Shown here: positions 17,778 through 25,625 of the stretch, one piece after another
Layout of the letters: every line of letters starts with the position of its first letter
How positions within the stretch are numbered: position 1 is the stretch's first letter
DNA from: Paramesorhizobium salinisoli
GTDB lineage: Bacteria; Pseudomonadota; Alphaproteobacteria; Rhizobiales; Rhizobiaceae
NCBI RefSeq assembly: GCF_003335045.1
Contig: NZ_QOZG01000007.1
Coordinates: 124,001 to 188,000, forward strand
Direction of reading: 5' to 3'
Length of the DNA stretch: 64,000 nt
Translations under genes and position numbers: made by a program
Notes under the pieces: model-generated
What the model was told of the DNA's origin: nothing
Databases searched by the model: none
What the model saw: the letters and a program-made list of their open reading frames with translations, nothing else

Positions 17778-18616
17778 GCGAAGCGAGGAAATTCCAACTC
17801 CTGGCCGTCGCGCGCGGCAAAGGCTCCCGCAAAAGCATCCTTCGCCTGTTGTTCGATGATCTCCAGCTGACCGTCGCTACGCTTGGGATCATGATGGAAC
17901 AGAGCGAGGCCGCGTGCGCCGGCTGCTTCGCAGAGCCTGACCCCTTGCTGCCAGGTAGAATGCCCGAAACCGCGGTAGCGCTCCATTTCCGGCTCGATAT
18001 AGGTGCAGTCATAGATGACGAGATCCGCGTCCTCGATCAGCCCGAGTATGGCCGCGTCGAGCTGGCCGGGTTCATGTTCGGTGTCGCTGATCAATGCAAT
18101 CGCACGCCCACCCCATTCGACACGGTAGCCGATGCAGCCGCCTGGATGATTAAGGCTGGCGGTTCTGATCGTGATGCCCTCGCGCGGCTGCAGGATGGCG
18201 CCCGAGACGAAGTCATTGCAGGCGATATTGGCCTTGCAGATATCGAGCTTGGCCGGAAACCATGGCGGCAGCATGAATTCGCTCAGCATCTGACGCGTGG
18301 TCATTCGCCCGGCAAGATGGCCGGACCAGACGGTGATGCGGCAGTTCTTGTCATGGATGGGAGTAAAGAACGGAAAGCCGATAATATGGTCGTAATGGCA
18401 ATGGGTGAAGAACAGGTCGATGTCGGTGACTCCAGCGGCCCGCAAGGCTTCCCCGGCGAGGCGCAGTCCGGAACCGGCGTCGAGGAAAAGCCTGTGTCCC
18501 CCGCATATCAATTCGACGCAGGCTGTATTGCCGCCATAGTGCAGGAACTCGGCCCCCGATACCGGAACGCTGCCGCGCACCCCCCAGAATTTCACCAGCA
18601 ACCTTTCGTCGTCCAT
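17774..18616 (-). CDS. metallo-beta-lactamase-fold hydrolase
   Basis: A 280-residue metallohydrolase. The zinc motif HCHYDH lies at about residues 72-77, with further ligands in SLNHPGG and SDTEHEPG. The opening LLVKFWGVRGSVPVSG and the body resemble the RNase Z/PhnP-like and phosphodiesterase-like branch. It is the last gene of the leftward operon methyltransferase-like, ABC-like, cNMP-binding, metallohydrolase. A cyclic-nucleotide phosphodiesterase role next to a cNMP sensor is attractive but not shown by the sequence. Confidence 0.85.
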   Translation of the reverse strand: MDDERLLVKFWGVRGSVPVSGAEFLHYGGNTACVELICGGHRLFLDAGSGLRLAGEALRAAGVTDIDLFFTHCHYDHIIGFPFFTPIHDKNCRITVWSGHLAGRMTTRQMLSEFMLPPWFPAKLDICKANIACNDFVSGAILQPREGITIRTASLNHPGGCIGYRVEWGGRAIALISDTEHEPGQLDAAILGLIEDADLVIYDCTYIEPEMERYRGFGHSTWQQGVRLCEAAGARGLALFHHDPKRSDGQLEIIEQQAKDAFAGAFAARDGQELEFPRFA

Positions 18617-18646
18617 TCGGCCTCGCGGGAATAAAAGAGGTGTCGC

Positions 18647-19099
18647 CTAGCTTTTGGTGCTTCGCGCGTCGATGAGTTCCGCCGTCGTGCGGCTGAGCCG
18701 GTCCGCCAGAACACGCAGTATTTCGATGGTTATCTCCGGGAATTCCCTGAGAAGGCGCAGGAAATGATCCTTGCGGATTCGCAAGGTTTCGAGTGGGCCG
18801 TTCGCCCTTACGGTTGCCGTACGCGAGACATTACACAAAATGGCGATCTCGCCGATGATGGAATTGGGCTCCGCCTCGGCAATTTTGATCTGGCCTTGAT
18901 CCGAATCGACGAGAATATCCGCCGTGCCCGATAATATGACATAGGCGGCGTCGCCTTCGTCGCCCTGCCTGAAAAGGACCTGGCCCGCGCCGTAGCTGAC
19001 GCGATCGGACGTGAAAGCGAGAAGCTTGAGCTTTGCCGGCTCAACGCCCCGGAACAGGGGAATCCGTTGCAGCATTCCGACTTCATCCTTGAGAAGCAC
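18647..19099 (-). CDS. stand-alone cyclic-nucleotide-binding-domain protein
   Basis: A 150-residue protein that is almost entirely one cNMP-binding domain (about 15-130), without a DNA-binding HTH. The phosphate-binding cassette is seen as NSIIGEIAILCNVSRTATVR, with the conserved G-E and the R-T-A pair of functional cAMP/cGMP sites. I chose the GTG at 19099 (GGAAGG 8 nt upstream), where the family-like start LLKDEVGMLQRIPLF begins; the frame extends to a GTG at 19156. It follows the degenerate ABC gene by 90 bp and precedes the metallohydrolase by 30 bp, so it probably couples a cyclic-nucleotide signal to those proteins. Confidence 0.85.
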   Translation of the reverse strand: MLLKDEVGMLQRIPLFRGVEPAKLKLLAFTSDRVSYGAGQVLFRQGDEGDAAYVILSGTADILVDSDQGQIKIAEAEPNSIIGEIAILCNVSRTATVRANGPLETLRIRKDHFLRLLREFPEITIEILRVLADRLSRTTAELIDARSTKS

Positions 19100-19189
19100 T
19101 TTGTAAACCTTCCCGAATTCCTCTGCCAGAACGGCTGAATAAGAGCATGATGTCACCCGAAATCCGGATCACGTTTTTGGCACCGTGCT

Positions 19190-21904
19190 CTAGGACAGCA
19201 ACTCCTTGAAGATACCATTTCTCGCCAGTAGCGTCTCGTGCGTTCCGTCTTCGACCAGTTGGCCATCCTTGAACACGATGACGCGATCGAACATCGCCGC
19301 CATGGCAGGATTTGCCAGGACCCAGATGATGGCGGGCGAGCAGCCATCGCGTTTGGCCGCCTCCAGCACATTGTGCAGGATTCGACCCTGCGCGCGCTGA
19401 TCAAGAGCAGCAAGCGGGCGGTTGAGAACGATGAAATCGGCCCGTTTGAGCAATGCCCTGGCGATATCAACTTTTTGCCGCTGCCCGCCAGTGAGGCGCC
19501 TTCCGCCTGCGCCGACATTGAAATCGAGTCCGACGTCCAGAACGTCGGCATAAAGGCCGAGCTCTTCGAGAATTTCGTTGACGATCGAGCGGATGCGTTC
19601 CGGTCCTTCGGGATGGCTGTGGCTGATGCGTCCAAACAGCACGTTGTCCATGATGCTGGCCGCCGTGATGCAGGCCATCGGATTGTAACGCTCGATCTGA
19701 TCGTTCAGCTCTGGCGGCAGTCCCTGGTAGAACCGGTTGCGTGCCCCGATGACCCTCTTCATCAGATCGTCACTCAAAAGGCCGAAGCGATGGCGCGGCT
19801 CGATATAGGCGAAGCTCAGCGCCACGATCATGGCGCGGTCGGCTGCCGAGACAGTTTCATACGACCTATTCTTGAGCTTTTGCAGCAAGGTTTCGTAGGC
19901 GGGTATTTCCTCTGGCGTCATGAAAGCGAGCTGCTGGAAGAAGGGATGTCCTGGCGGCAGATCGGCAAAGAGTTCGATCGCCTGTTCCGCTATTTCCAGG
20001 CCCATTTCATAGAGCGCTCTGTCCAGTCCGGCTTGGCTGAGGACCGAGGAAAAATAGGGATCGGCAGCCAGCGCCCTGTGGGCGAGGGCCGGGCCGACAG
20101 CCACGCCGAAGAGCAGGTTCTCCCCGACAGTCGCTTCTCTGTTGTAGACGTCGGGTTCGAAAGGCACCACCAGTGCGCTCAGGCCTTCCGCTTCCAGCCG
20201 CGTGCGCAACGCGCTTCGCAATTCCACAATTCGCCCGATGAGCGCCTCGTGCCGCATGGGATTGACCGGAGACCGCAAGCCGAGATCCAGTATGTCCTGC
20301 GACAGGAGAACTGCATCGAGAACATTGCGGATCGCGGCAAAAAGATCCTGCGGTCCGGCAGCACCGGCCGCGTCGTAATCAATCCAGTCGCTGTCCAGGT
20401 CGAAATCCGGATTACCGGCTTTGCGCGCCTCGTCGATGCTCCAGCGGCGGTGGTCGGCCTCAGGCCCTTCATAGGTAGCCGGTCTCAGCGGGGCATGTTT
20501 CAGCCCATAGAGAAGATTATCGCGCAGACTGCCTTGAAAGAGAAAGACATCCGATGACGCATAGGCCATCCGCCGTCCCGTCACCGCTTCCGGCAATTCG
20601 AGCAGGTCGGTCTCGCCGGCAGTCACCTTGCCGCTTTTTGGCCTGTTCAGGCGGGCGATGGCTTCCGCCACAGCTTCCGCGCCCCCCGCCGTGGTACTGA
20701 CAATCGCGACGATTTCACCCAAATTGATCTGGAAGGAGACCCGTTCGACGAGTGTCGCGCCTCCATCATCGGCAACAGAGAGGTTGACGGCGGCAAGCGG
20801 GCCGGTCAGCGCGCCGACCGGTTCAAGCCGGATCGCCTGGATTTCGGGCGCCACCAGGTTCTCGGTGCTGAATTGCTCGACCACCTGTGCATATTTGACC
20901 TGCACGTCCTGGCGCGTCTGATCCCAGTCGATCAACTCTTTCAATGGTCCCGGTAGGTCCTTGTAGGCGGTGATGACGGCCACGAGCTGGCCGACATCCA
21001 ATCGCCCCTGGAGAGCCAGATAGCCGCCGATCAGATAAAACAGGAAAGGTGTTATCTGGGCGAGGAGATTGTTGAGAAATTTCACCAGAAACTTCCATTG
21101 GTAGAGATCGTAGCGGATCTTGAAGATCCGGCCGAGCCTTGCGGCGATGTCGGCACGTTCGTAATTGGAGGTGTCGTGAACATGGACGGCGCCGATACCA
21201 TCGACAATCTCGCCGACGCGACCGGACAGCGCGCGCGCCGTGATCTGGCGTTCACGGCCGAGCCGTAACAGCCTTTTGCGCATTTGCGGGATGAGCACGA
21301 TCTGGATGCCCACGATGATCGCGGCCATCATCCCCAGCCAGAAATTCTGCATCACGATGAAAAGCATGGCGGTGAGCGCCTGACCGCCGAGCAGCGCGGG
21401 CTGCACGAATGCGTCCCCGATAAAGCCACCGAGCGGCTCCACCTCATCCTTGACGAGGCTGGCAACTTCGGCGGATTTCACCCGCTTGAAATATTGCGGC
21501 GGAAATCGCAGGACGCGGTCGACGAGCTCGAAGCGGATACGACGCAGCATCCGTTCGCCGAGGCGGCCCTTGTAGGTGTTGATATAGAATTTGAACAGAC
21601 CATTGATGATGACCAGCAGCAGGAACACCATACTGAGGGCAATCAGCATGCCCTCGCGGTCGAGCTGGAAGCCGGAGAAGAGACTGACCTTTCCGATGAA
21701 GGGCAGGTCCGGACTGAGCGCCATGAAGGACTGGGTGGCACCCGGTGTTTCAAAGCCTTCGCCCTGGATTGGTCCGTTGACGATCAGCTTGGGCAGGTCG
21801 AACGACATGAAATAGGGAATCATCGAGAAGGCGACGATCACCAGAATCCAGAGCTGCTGCCTCCTGGTGTGGCTCCAGATATAGCGGGCGAGGCTTTGTT
21901 CCAT
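19190..21904 (-). CDS. ABC-exporter-like protein with degenerate, insertion-split nucleotide-binding domain
   Basis: A 904-residue membrane protein. Residues 1-340 are a normal type I exporter membrane domain (about six helices, segment RIRFELVDRVLRFPPQYFKR). The ATPase half is abnormal. The Walker A position reads VSTTAGGAEAV (about 402-412) and lacks the GKS/T lysine. Walker B reads FIVLNRPLAALD (about 824-835), with N-R where D-E is expected. The H-loop position is N865 (VLANP). The signature LTGGQRQKVDIARALLK (804-820) is intact. About 330 extra residues separate the halves and contain three look-alikes of the Q-loop segment (454-468, 585-601, 747-760). It is likely ATPase-dead. It sits 12 bp after a methyltransferase-like gene and before a cNMP-binding protein. 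Confidence 0.85.
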   Translation of the reverse strand: MEQSLARYIWSHTRRQQLWILVIVAFSMIPYFMSFDLPKLIVNGPIQGEGFETPGATQSFMALSPDLPFIGKVSLFSGFQLDREGMLIALSMVFLLLVIINGLFKFYINTYKGRLGERMLRRIRFELVDRVLRFPPQYFKRVKSAEVASLVKDEVEPLGGFIGDAFVQPALLGGQALTAMLFIVMQNFWLGMMAAIIVGIQIVLIPQMRKRLLRLGRERQITARALSGRVGEIVDGIGAVHVHDTSNYERADIAARLGRIFKIRYDLYQWKFLVKFLNNLLAQITPFLFYLIGGYLALQGRLDVGQLVAVITAYKDLPGPLKELIDWDQTRQDVQVKYAQVVEQFSTENLVAPEIQAIRLEPVGALTGPLAAVNLSVADDGGATLVERVSFQINLGEIVAIVSTTAGGAEAVAEAIARLNRPKSGKVTAGETDLLELPEAVTGRRMAYASSDVFLFQGSLRDNLLYGLKHAPLRPATYEGPEADHRRWSIDEARKAGNPDFDLDSDWIDYDAAGAAGPQDLFAAIRNVLDAVLLSQDILDLGLRSPVNPMRHEALIGRIVELRSALRTRLEAEGLSALVVPFEPDVYNREATVGENLLFGVAVGPALAHRALAADPYFSSVLSQAGLDRALYEMGLEIAEQAIELFADLPPGHPFFQQLAFMTPEEIPAYETLLQKLKNRSYETVSAADRAMIVALSFAYIEPRHRFGLLSDDLMKRVIGARNRFYQGLPPELNDQIERYNPMACITAASIMDNVLFGRISHSHPEGPERIRSIVNEILEELGLYADVLDVGLDFNVGAGGRRLTGGQRQKVDIARALLKRADFIVLNRPLAALDQRAQGRILHNVLEAAKRDGCSPAIIWVLANPAMAAMFDRVIVFKDGQLVEDGTHETLLARNGIFKELLS

Positions 21905-21916
21905 TCGCGATCGCCG

Positions 21917-22501
21917 CTAGTCGGTGGACGGATGCAGAACGTAAAAGCGCCTTTTGGCGAAAGGCGATCCGGCGATCGCCTCGTCGTCAAGCGTCAATTC
22001 AACGCTGCAATGGATCTTCACCGTCGGTCGGCTGATGATGGCGGGAACCTGCGAGGATGCCCGGTCGAGCTCAGGCGGATATTCGATCACCACCACGCAG
22101 GCATTGTCGACCAACGAGAAAAGCAATTGGCCAAGCGGTTCACGGCTGCCGAAGGGCTTCAGCGAATATCCGAGCAGCACCAGCCCGTAACTACCCCGGG
22201 CATAGTTGTAATCGACCTCCTGGAATTTCTGATCGAGGTGACGCACCCGGCAGGGATGGCCGTTCAGCTCTTCCGTCTCAAAGGCCGGCGTTTTCGGATC
22301 GACGGAAAGAACGGAAAGCGGTCGGTGCGTCAGAAATTCGGTGACCGGCCGGATATGACCGCCGATCTCGACGATATGCGGGCAGTCGCGCACGAAATGG
22401 GCTGCGAGAACCTGGCGGATGAACGCAGCCGGTCCCGAGAGATGCGGCAGATCCCGCCCATCGGCCAGCGGCGCAGAAGCTTCATATGTCTCTAAATTCA
22501 T
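21917..22501 (-). CDS. methyltransferase-like (Rossmann-fold) protein
   Basis: A 194-residue protein with a class I SAM-methyltransferase-like core: HIVEIGGHIRPVTEFL (about 41-56) resembles the SAM-binding glycine loop, VLSVDPKTP is the acidic strand-2 end, and YGLVLLGYSLKP is strand 4. The glycine loop is imperfect (GGHIRP), so SAM binding is uncertain. It is the first gene of the leftward operon containing the degenerate ABC protein and is divergent from a second methyltransferase-like gene with a 68-bp gap. Substrate unknown. Confidence 0.65.
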   Translation of the reverse strand: MNLETYEASAPLADGRDLPHLSGPAAFIRQVLAAHFVRDCPHIVEIGGHIRPVTEFLTHRPLSVLSVDPKTPAFETEELNGHPCRVRHLDQKFQEVDYNYARGSYGLVLLGYSLKPFGSREPLGQLLFSLVDNACVVVIEYPPELDRASSQVPAIISRPTVKIHCSVELTLDDEAIAGSPFAKRRFYVLHPSTD

Positions 22502-22569
22502 GCGATGAAATTTACTTTCGAAGTCGGGATTTTATTGTCTCTCACGAAACCACAACATACAACAGGCAT

Positions 22570-23247
22570 ATGATGGATGCTACCACCCGGACACACAGGC
22601 ACACAGAGGATTGGCGTGAACACGCCTACGACCTAACGAGAGGGATTGCCGCCTATACGGCCAGCCCTCTGATCGATGGACTGGCGCGCGTTGTCGCCGG
22701 CTATCCGAAGGCCGATATCGCCAATGCCTTCAATCACAAGCAGGTCGCTTGCAAGATGTGGGCGCGGGACAAGCTTTTCGAAAGATGCGGCGGCCGTTTC
22801 AAGCGGATATGGGTGTTGGGGGGATGGTACGGCGTGCTGCCGGCGATGCTTTTCGACGATGCACGCTTCGATATAGATATGATTGAAAGCATCGATATCG
22901 ACCCGCATGTGGCAGCGATCGCGCAAACGTTGAACCGGTCGGCAGCAGGGCGCTTCCGGGCCTTGACCAGCGACATGTACGCGCTCGACTATGCGGCGGC
23001 AAAGCCCGATCTCGTGGTCAATTCGAGCTGCGAACACATCGCGGATGTGCGGGACTGGCTCGATATGCTGCCTGAGGGTACATTGGTTCTTCTGCAGTCG
23101 AACGACTATTTCAGCGAGCCGACCCATATCAATTGCGTGGCATCGCTTAAAGCTTTCGAGGCGATGGCGGCGTTGCGGCAAATACGGTTTTCCGGTGAAC
23201 TGCCGACGAAGAACTACACCCGCTTCATGCTGATTGGGACTGTTTGA
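22570..23247 (+). CDS. SAM-dependent methyltransferase-like protein
   Basis: A 225-residue class I methyltransferase-like protein. Motif I is IWVLGGWYGVLPAML (about 80-94), acidic strand 2 is IESIDIDPHVAAIA, and motif IV is PDLVVNSSCEHIADVRDW. The start could be either of two tandem ATGs at 22570 and 22573. It diverges from the other methyltransferase-like gene, and its end overlaps the converging glycosyltransferase gene by 23 bp. The NSSCEHI motif is distinctive and may help to place the family. It could modify a glycan or lipid carrier; that is inference. Confidence 0.75.
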   Translation: MMDATTRTHRHTEDWREHAYDLTRGIAAYTASPLIDGLARVVAGYPKADIANAFNHKQVACKMWARDKLFERCGGRFKRIWVLGGWYGVLPAMLFDDARFDIDMIESIDIDPHVAAIAQTLNRSAAGRFRALTSDMYALDYAAAKPDLVVNSSCEHIADVRDWLDMLPEGTLVLLQSNDYFSEPTHINCVASLKAFEAMAALRQIRFSGELPTKNYTRFMLIGTV

Positions 23248-24379
23248 CGCCCAAAAGCCCGTGCAAGATTCGTGCCGTGCCTTGCGCGCCGTCGAGATCA
23301 AGAGAATGGGCCTGTGGTTCCGGCCTTGCGAAGGCATGTTCGATCGCCGCCGCCAGGGCGGTTTCGCTCAGATCTTCCTCGCTCAGCACGGTTGCAAGAC
23401 CGAGCCTTTCAAGGCCTGAAGCGCGGGAGGTCTGTTCCGTTTCACCGCCTGACGCGAATGGAACGAGCAGGCAACGGCATCCGGCGCGCAAGACATCGCA
23501 AACGGTATTGTAGCCGGCTTGCGAGACGGAAAGACGTGCGCCGGTCAAGAGGCTGGCGAAATCCTCGCGAAACCTGAAGACGGAGAGATTTGGCGGCGCA
23601 TCATGCTGGATTGCCTGGAGGGCGTCCGTGGGAAAATTGGGACCCGATATCAGGCACCATTTCCGCTCTGCCGGGCCCTTGCGTGCAGCCCCGACCGCGG
23701 AATTGACGAGAGTCCTGCCGGCGGCGCCGCCTCCGACGGAAACCAGAACGTCGAAACGCTGCGAAGCGGGCGATGGCGGCGGTGCGGCCACGAGGCCGGT
23801 ATAGGCGATCTTGGTCTCGAACGCATGGGCCAGGGGAAATGTCTGGCCGAGGCTCGCAAAGGCCGGGTCACCATGGACCATCACCAGATCGAAATATCGG
23901 TTGATGAGCTCGACCGTCTCCTCGCTGCGGCCCGGCTTGATCCGCTCTTGAAGGATGTCGCGGATGGATGCCACGACGAACGGCTTCGGCGTCATAGTAT
24001 CGATGGCGTCGAGCAGGGGAAGAAGCTCAAAGCGCATCTGGCGGCGGCCGAAGGGAAAGGCCTCCAGGATGACGATGTCCGGTCCGCAACGGTCGCAGGC
24101 CTCCAGCAGCATCTGGCGGCGTCGTGCCTTGAAGGCGTCATCGACAGGCTTTCCCTCCAGATCCGCCAGCCCGGAAAAGCCGTGATCGGAGGTGACGGCG
24201 GGGGGCAGCTGCACGGTCCGGATGCCGGGGCCGGGAAAGCCTGCGACGGGCGCGCCTCCCATGACAACGGTGACGTCGAAGCCTTCGGCGGCGAGCGCCG
24301 TGGCAATATGGCTGGCGCGGGCAAGATGCCCGATGCCGAGCAGGTGCTGGACGTAGAGGAACACACGGGGGCGTGTCAT
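23225..24379 (-). CDS. GT28-like (MurG-type) glycosyltransferase
   Basis: A 384-residue GT-B protein. The start MTRPRVFLYVQHLLGIGHLARA has the glycine/histidine loop seen in GT28-like enzymes, and the C-terminal donor site is SQAGYNTVCDVLRAGCRCLL followed by ETEQTSRA. I take the ATG at 24379, which overlaps the preceding gene stop by four bases; the open frame extending to 24850 is antisense-like noise over that gene. It is third of a leftward trio (GT28-like, GT4, GT28-like) sharing one transcript. Donor and acceptor unknown. Confidence 0.85.
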   Translation of the reverse strand: MTRPRVFLYVQHLLGIGHLARASHIATALAAEGFDVTVVMGGAPVAGFPGPGIRTVQLPPAVTSDHGFSGLADLEGKPVDDAFKARRRQMLLEACDRCGPDIVILEAFPFGRRQMRFELLPLLDAIDTMTPKPFVVASIRDILQERIKPGRSEETVELINRYFDLVMVHGDPAFASLGQTFPLAHAFETKIAYTGLVAAPPPSPASQRFDVLVSVGGGAAGRTLVNSAVGAARKGPAERKWCLISGPNFPTDALQAIQHDAPPNLSVFRFREDFASLLTGARLSVSQAGYNTVCDVLRAGCRCLLVPFASGGETEQTSRASGLERLGLATVLSEEDLSETALAAAIEHAFARPEPQAHSLDLDGAQGTARILHGLLGVKQSQSA

Positions 24380-25620
24380 ATCGTGGCCTGCCACTCCTGT
24401 TCGAAGAGGGATTTCAACTGGCCGATGCTCGACCTGTGGTCGAAACGCGTGCGAACGTGCCGCTCCGCCGCATCGCCGAGGCGTGTTCGAAGGGCCGGAT
24501 GGCGGATTGTCCGCTCCAATGCCCGCGCCAGGGCCGCGGGATCGTCCGGCGGGACGAGCAAACCGGTTTCGCCGTCCGTCAGCAGTTCGGGAACGCCTGA
24601 AACATTGGTCGAAACGCAGATCAGCCGCTGGCTCGCGGCTTCCACCAGTACGTTGGGCAGGCCGTCCCTGTCGCCATCGGCGGCGATGCGGCAGGCGAGG
24701 GCAAATATGTCCGCGTCCCGATAAAGCCGAAGCACGTCCTCCTGCGCAAGCGCCCCTTTCCAGGAGATGCGGGGCGCAATGCCGAGCTTTTCCGCCAGCG
24801 CCTTCAGCCGGTCGAGCTGATCGCCACCGCCGGCATGTACGAAGCGCCACGCCAGATCACGCGGCAGGAGGGCGAGCGCCTGCAAAAGTGTGTCATACCC
24901 TTTTTTCTCCACGGCCCGTCCGACACTGAGAATATCGACAGGTTCGACGCGCGATGAGCCGTCATGGGGCGGACGGTCTCCCTCGAAACGTCCAAAGCGG
25001 GCAAGATCGAGCCCGTGATAGCTCAGATGCACGCGAGAACTGCCGCTCGCCAGGCTTTTGAGATGCGTGAACCCGGCCTTCGTGCAGGTGACCATCCAGC
25101 GGGCGGAGGAAAGCTTGTCCGCCAGATCCCAGTCCTCGGAGGTCCAGATGTCCTTGGCATGGGCCGAACATGTCCATGGCAGGCCGCGCAGGAGGCTTGT
25201 GTAGCGCGTAACGGAGGCTGGTGTATGAGCGAAATGGGCGTGCAGCCAGCCGGCCCTTTCAGGCCATTCCGCCGCTAAAACGAGCGCCTGGCCGAAGCGG
25301 CGAATGCGGTTGCGGGTCGGGTCGCGGCGCAGATCGCGAACAAAGGCGCCAAGCGCGCGCCGGAAGCCTGCCCGTGGAAAGCAGGTGAGTGCCGACCGAA
25401 CGAGCCTCAGCGGCTCCTCATGCAGATATTCAGGCAGGTAATGCACGCACGCCTTTATCTCGTCATGCACCGGATGACGCTTGCCGTCGGTGGGCCGCCT
25501 CAGCGCAACGATCACCAGCTCGATCCCGGCGCGCTCCAGGCCGAGGAGTTCTTGTGCGATGAAGGTTTCCGACAGGCGCGGATATCCTTTCACGACCACC
25601 ACGATCTTCCGGGAGTGCAT
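24376..25620 (-). CDS. glycosyltransferase family 4
   Basis: A 414-residue GT-B enzyme. The donor domain has the GT4 pattern RDGLPNVLVEAASQRLICVS and GVPELLTDGETGLLVPPDD (about 305-345), with the first E of E-x7-E replaced by the DGLPNVLVEA arrangement common in this subgroup. A tandem TTG-ATG is at the start; the ATG at 25620 begins five bases after the upstream stop. Middle gene of the GT trio. Confidence 0.87.
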   Translation of the reverse strand: MHSRKIVVVVKGYPRLSETFIAQELLGLERAGIELVIVALRRPTDGKRHPVHDEIKACVHYLPEYLHEEPLRLVRSALTCFPRAGFRRALGAFVRDLRRDPTRNRIRRFGQALVLAAEWPERAGWLHAHFAHTPASVTRYTSLLRGLPWTCSAHAKDIWTSEDWDLADKLSSARWMVTCTKAGFTHLKSLASGSSRVHLSYHGLDLARFGRFEGDRPPHDGSSRVEPVDILSVGRAVEKKGYDTLLQALALLPRDLAWRFVHAGGGDQLDRLKALAEKLGIAPRISWKGALAQEDVLRLYRDADIFALACRIAADGDRDGLPNVLVEAASQRLICVSTNVSGVPELLTDGETGLLVPPDDPAALARALERTIRHPALRTRLGDAAERHVRTRFDHRSSIGQLKSLFEQEWQATI

Positions 25621-25625
25621 CAAAT

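Noticed and set aside
19238-20557. Long rightward open frame antisense to the ABC-like gene
   Set aside because: Mirrors codon bias of the real gene; no domain or ribosome site.
23225-24850. Extended start of the GT28-like protein to 24850
   Set aside because: The extra 157 codons are antisense-like noise within the GT4 gene; the family start is at 24379.
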